In this document: in pieces, positions 15,242-18,072 of the stretch | How the letters are laid out: every line of letters starts with the position of its first letter | Numbering within the stretch: position 1 is the first letter of the stretch | Assembly: GCA_964448055.1 (NCBI GenBank) | Contig: CAYUVB010000031.1 | Span: 1-18,072, forward strand | From: WANQ01 sp964448055 | GTDB taxonomy: Archaea > Thermoproteota > Thermoprotei_A > Sulfolobales > WANQ01 | Length of the DNA stretch: 18,072 bases | Reading direction: 5' to 3' | Notes under the pieces: model-generated | Told to the model about the DNA's origin: nothing | Database searches by the model: none | The model's input: the letters and a program-made list of their open reading frames with translations, nothing else | Position numbers and translations under genes: made by a program

Positions 15242-16348
15242 CTAGAGTTTCTCTATAACAAGGTATCTTACTATTGGATCAGGTATCTTGTATCTATTGT
15301 TTTCTTTCACTAGATAGCCATACTTCACTAAGTTCTTTAATAATTGTGTAAATGTTTTATCATCTATGTACCCTGTTCTTACTATTACATAAGTCTTTAT
15401 ATCACTCCATGATGTTGCGCCTTGTGCTACTGCTTTGAGTATTGCTAAATACCTATTTCTTGATGGCGCTATAAGTTTTTCGAGTTCTGTTAGTTCTAAT
15501 TGTGATCCTTTCTCGAAAACCTCTCTTAGCGCAGTTCTATGATTTACTGCTTTCATGGCGCGATAGTATCCGTAATGTGTTAGCCAACCGACAATACCAT
15601 CGAATACTTCTACAGCTTCTTCGATCTCCTCAATGTTAGGGTTTATACCTAGTTCCCTGAATCCTTGTTTTAGAAATCCTATACTTTGATCTCTGCTAAA
15701 CCTATTAACATATACTTCTCTCATGTACCTGCCGTAGAGTGGAGCTTTAGGATCATTTGTTTTGAGGAACTCTCTTAAAAGCTCAACTTCGCTTCCAGTA
15801 ACAATTATTGTTATGTTCGGTAGGTTATCTATAGCCCAAGCAAAAATACCATCATATCTTACCTTCCCTGAGAAGCGAAGATATTGTGCTTCATCGAATG
15901 CTAAGGCGAACCTTAGATCTCTTCTCTCACACCAATCGTTCACTTTTTCAAGTAAATCGGTAAATCGTATTTGCATGATAGGTTCAACTTCAACACCAAT
16001 TTCTGAAACATGGAATCCCTTGAGCCTTCTGAAGAGGTCCTTAATTCTAAATCCTAATCGGTTAAAGAAGTCAAGGTTTTTAGTGAAATAGCTAGCAATC
16101 TCCCTGTAAAGATGGACTCTTGATACACCTCTATGCTCGAAATACACCTTCCTAACATCGATAATGGCATGAGGGATTTTAGCTTCCCTTAAGGCAACCC
16201 TTAGTAAACTAGTTTTACCAACACGTCGAATACCATAAATAACAATAAACCTCTCTTTTAAATCAAGAGCCTTAAAGATCTCTTCAAGTTCGTTCTCCCT
16301 ATCATAAAGATCTTCTCTCCTTGTCTTAGGATTCAAATTGAAAAGCAA
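15242..16348 (-). CDS. Archaeal ATPase_2 family P-loop ATPase with C-terminal winged helix
   Basis: This 368-residue STAND/AAA-like ATPase belongs to the archaeal ATPase (PF01637) group. The opening (LFNLNPKTRREDLYDRENEL) is typical and fixes the TTG start at 16348. Walker A is GIRRVGKTSLL (about residues 40-50), Walker B is FALAFDEAQ (about 148-156), and a sensor-like IIVTGSEVELL follows. Residues from about 290 form a winged helix (LAILKAVAQGATSWSDIKTY, then KTFTQLLKNLVKYGYLV). Such genes are very numerous in hyperthermophilic archaea and many lie near mobile DNA; their role is not established. Two tandem palindromes lie over the promoter and could be bound by this protein's own C-terminal domain. 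The downstream neighbour on the same strand is the decayed membrane gene. Confidence 0.85.
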   Translation of the reverse strand: MLFNLNPKTRREDLYDRENELEEIFKALDLKERFIVIYGIRRVGKTSLLRVALREAKIPHAIIDVRKVYFEHRGVSRVHLYREIASYFTKNLDFFNRLGFRIKDLFRRLKGFHVSEIGVEVEPIMQIRFTDLLEKVNDWCERRDLRFALAFDEAQYLRFSGKVRYDGIFAWAIDNLPNITIIVTGSEVELLREFLKTNDPKAPLYGRYMREVYVNRFSRDQSIGFLKQGFRELGINPNIEEIEEAVEVFDGIVGWLTHYGYYRAMKAVNHRTALREVFEKGSQLELTELEKLIAPSRNRYLAILKAVAQGATSWSDIKTYVIVRTGYIDDKTFTQLLKNLVKYGYLVKENNRYKIPDPIVRYLVIEKL

Positions 16349-16367
16349 GATTGCCGTCCCAATAATT

Positions 16368-16405
16368 ACTGGTACCTCTACCAGTAGCTGGTACCCCTAC
16401 CAGTA
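16368..16405 (-). repeat. Two tandem palindromic repeats at the ATPase promoter
   Basis: The units CTGGTACCTCTACCAGTA (16369-16386) and CTGGTACCCCTACCAGTA (16388-16405) differ at one base. Each is a perfect inverted repeat CTGGTA/TACCAG around a four-base centre, and the centres are 19 bases apart. They lie 20-57 bases upstream of the ATPase start. Confidence 0.7.
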
Positions 16406-16410
16406 ATAAA
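16404..16410 (-). promoter_or_regulatory. Probable TATA box of the ATPase gene
   Basis: Read on the minus strand, TTTATTA follows a purine-rich BRE-like stretch. The transcript would begin near 16382, between or within the two palindromes, so protein bound there would block initiation. Confidence 0.4.
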
Positions 16411-16486
16411 TCTTCCCGTAGTTATTCTTGTTCCTCTCTAGTAGCATTATGTTTTCTATTTTTTTATTCTAGGTAAGTCTGTCTCG

Positions 16487-16686
16487 TTGTCCCCCGTTAT
16501 ACATGTACTTGTCCCAGGAGCTGTTGTTACGGCACCATTTGTACCAGCCATTATGACTGTTTTATTGCCTTCTGAACTACTTGTACTATCCTTGAAGTCT
16601 AGTAGCAATTCTGCTAACTCATGGCATGTACTCCAATGGTGTACTATCTTTTCCTCTGAAACTACGAAGCCCCTAATGGGGGACAA
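16487..16686. repeat. 200-base segment bounded by 13-base inverted repeats
   Basis: The left edge is TTGTCCCCCGTTA (16487-16499). The right edge reads TTGTCCCCCATTA on the other strand (16674-16686), 12 of 13 matching. A second perfect pair, GTACTTGTCCC at 16505-16515 and inverted at 16680-16690, overlaps it. Both strands are open for about 76-80 codons from a TTG at each repeat, and neither product is recognisable. It could be a miniature inverted-repeat element, a structured RNA, or a small gene. No target duplication is visible. Confidence 0.45.
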
Positions 16687-16690
16687 GTAC

Positions 16691-16701
16691 TATATAAAAA
16701 G
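16691..16701 (-). promoter_or_regulatory. Strong minus-strand TATA box
   Basis: Read on the minus strand, CTTTTTATATA follows a purine-rich GAGAGAAG BRE-like stretch and is the best match to the archaeal consensus in the window. Transcription would begin near 16672, inside the 200-base repeat-bounded segment. The transcript has no recognised gene. Confidence 0.5.
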
Positions 16702-16781
16702 TCTTCTCTCCACCACAGCGGGTCAGTAAGGAGAATTCTCTACATCTCTATAGTTCTGAAGACCGTCGTATCTTCATCCCC

Positions 16782-16793
16782 AAATATTATAAG
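16782..16793 (+). promoter_or_regulatory. Probable TATA box of tmcA
   Basis: AAATATTATAAG would place the transcript start near 16813. That leaves about 15 bases of leader containing AAGGT just before ATG 16829. Confidence 0.4.
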
Positions 16794-16828
16794 ATGCTTT
16801 AACCCCTTTTTTATTCTTACAAGGTAGT

Positions 16829-18072
16829 ATGAAATATGGTTTGATACTTATGAGGGAGTATACTGTAAATATCATAGAAGACTTCATAGAAAACACCATT
16901 AGTACTGGTTATAGGGGTATATTAGTATTAACGAGTATGCATAGCCAAGTCTATGATGAAGTCATGGATATATTGACCAAAAGGTACGATAAGATATTAA
17001 TTGTTACAAAGGATAACAGAATTTGTAGTAGGAATATCCTATGTGTTGACTATGTTAATGCTAGAAAAATGTTGGGCTATGAGTTCAATGTCGTTATAAT
17101 CAATGTTGATGAGGATATGGAGCCAAACTTGATGGGTATTGTAGGTGAAATGGTAAGGGGTGGGGGTCTTCTAGTTCTATTAACTAAACATCCTTATGAG
17201 AGTATTCGTTTAGGCTTACCCCAAGGTTTAAGTTATTATACACTTTACATAAAGAATAGACTTGGTACAGCTAAAAATGTGTTAGTAATGGACATGAAGG
17301 ATAACAAGGTAATACTGCATAGGAGAATTCATGGTAGAGGTAAAGTAAAGCTTATCCCATTTAATCTACCCGGGTTTCCTAAGTCTTTATCCAAGATTAT
17401 GTTAACATCTAGTCAATATGAGTGGATAAGAAAGTTTATGCGTTTTCTAGGCAGCGGACATAGGTTAATCATAGGCTTAGGTAATAGAGGAAGAGGTAAG
17501 AGTGCTGCACTAGGGATTTCATTGGCCTTAGGTTATTTCAAGGGATACTATAGTGAGGTTCCAGTAATTTCAACAAGTATATACGGTGTTCAAAGTCTAT
17601 TTAAATTCCTAACAAGAGTACTTGGCATCTTAGGCATCAAGTATAAGGTTAGAATGAATGAAGACCTCATAGTTGGTGTAGAGTTAAGGGATGGAAGAAT
17701 ATATTATGCAAGACCCTGGGAGATTACTAGGGGGTACAAGTTCATAGTTTTAGACGAAGCTGCCGCCCTAGGTATTAGTAGATTAAGAAGCTTATTAACA
17801 TCTGCTAGAAAGATTGCAGCTACAACAACTATTCATGGCTATGAAGGTACAGGTCATACTTCAGTAAAGGTTATCCGCTCACTTATTAAAGCTAGAATAG
17901 AGAGTATATTTAATGAGCCTGTAAGGTATCCTCCAGGTGATCCACTCGAGGAATGGCTATATAATACATTCTTGTTAAATGTAGATCCTATAGAGCCTGT
18001 GCTTACCAATAATATAAGCTACGTTGTTGTAGAAAAGAGGGATTTAGTATACGAATATGAGTTACTTAGAAA
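16829..18072 (+). CDS. tmcA: tRNA(Met)/RNA cytidine acetyltransferase TmcA, 5' part, cut by the window edge
   Basis: The frame is open from ATG 16829 to the window end (414 codons); the full protein is usually 700-800 residues. TmcA (Kre33/NAT10 family) makes N4-acetylcytidine in tRNA, and in some hyperthermophiles in many RNAs, using acetyl-CoA and ATP. Residues about 1-190 form the N-terminal DUF1726-type domain. The RNA-helicase-like module follows, with Walker A GNRGRGKS (218-225), Walker B FIVLDEAAALGI (Asp309, Glu310) and TTIHGYEGTGH, the family version of motif III. The last visible residues (NISYVVVEKRDLVYEYELL) mark the entry to the GNAT acetyltransferase domain, which is not in the window. 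AAGGT precedes the start by four bases. No lesion is seen. Confidence 0.92.
   Translation, partial: MKYGLILMREYTVNIIEDFIENTISTGYRGILVLTSMHSQVYDEVMDILTKRYDKILIVTKDNRICSRNILCVDYVNARKMLGYEFNVVIINVDEDMEPNLMGIVGEMVRGGGLLVLLTKHPYESIRLGLPQGLSYYTLYIKNRLGTAKNVLVMDMKDNKVILHRRIHGRGKVKLIPFNLPGFPKSLSKIMLTSSQYEWIRKFMRFLGSGHRLIIGLGNRGRGKSAALGISLALGYFKGYYSEVPVISTSIYGVQSLFKFLTRVLGILGIKYKVRMNEDLIVGVELRDGRIYYARPWEITRGYKFIVLDEAAALGISRLRSLLTSARKIAATTTIHGYEGTGHTSVKVIRSLIKARIESIFNEPVRYPPGDPLEEWLYNTFLLNVDPIEPVLTNNISYVVVEKRDLVYEYELLR

Noticed and set aside
16368..16405. The tandem repeats as the remnant of a CRISPR array
   Set aside because: The units are only 18 bases, lie one base apart with no spacer, and are palindromic, which fits an operator and not a CRISPR.
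16487..16686. RNase P RNA or SRP RNA in the repeat-bounded segment
   Set aside because: The conserved cores of neither RNA (for example the GGAGGAAAGUCC region, or the SRP helix 8 loops) could be found on either strand.

Overview
The window is an AT-rich, gene-dense archaeal segment. It looks like a hyperthermophilic Thermoproteota, probably Desulfurococcales-like; the genus cannot be fixed from the sequence alone. Evidence for this is the ER/Sec11-type signal peptidase, an SDH_sah (DUF114) protease, ThpR, an archaeal ATPase_2 gene, TmcA, TATA boxes about 25 bases before starts, GGTGA-type ribosome binding sites, and frequent GTG/TTG starts. A run of exactly 100 N (4987-5086) shows that this is a scaffolded draft assembly.

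Layout. 121-2369: a signal peptidase with a large extra membrane domain, followed by a DUF5305 surface protein. 2485-4851: an SDH_sah membrane protease and an MgtC/DUF4010 membrane protein. 4868-5541: a COG1237 metallo-beta-lactamase-fold gene broken by the assembly gap. 5587-6685: ThpR RNA phosphodiesterase and a DtxR/MntR-type metalloregulator. 6846-8573: a GT39/PMT-like membrane glycosyltransferase. About 8576-11048: an IS607-type transposon (serine recombinase TnpA, RNA-guided nuclease TnpB, structured right end). 11122-14005 (minus strand): a penicillin-acylase-family Ntn hydrolase behind a small membrane protein. 14236-14682: a winged-helix regulator with a palindromic operator. 14683-15241: no intact gene, but a decayed small membrane-protein gene. 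15242-16348 (minus): an archaeal ATPase with tandem operator-like repeats at its promoter. 16487-16686: a 200-base segment bounded by inverted repeats. 16829-end: TmcA, cut by the window edge.

The most interesting part is the transposon. A 517-base, AT-rich insert carrying a single-motif LAGLIDADG endonuclease gene sits in the 3' end of tnpB. Removing exactly 517 bases (10398-10914) does two things at once: it joins tnpB to an open 42-codon tail ending at 11044, and it rebuilds a perfect 8-bp hairpin (arms CCGCCCAA/TTGGGCGG) at the start of a highly structured right end that looks like the omega RNA. The endonuclease start overlaps the new tnpB stop (TAATG). A homing endonuclease therefore appears to have colonised the junction between an RNA-guided nuclease and its guide RNA, leaving the RuvC and zinc-ribbon residues of TnpB intact. 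No bulge-helix-bulge intron, group I core or intein signature could be found at the junctions.

Apart from the transposon, the genes are mostly housekeeping or cell-envelope functions with no single shared pathway.
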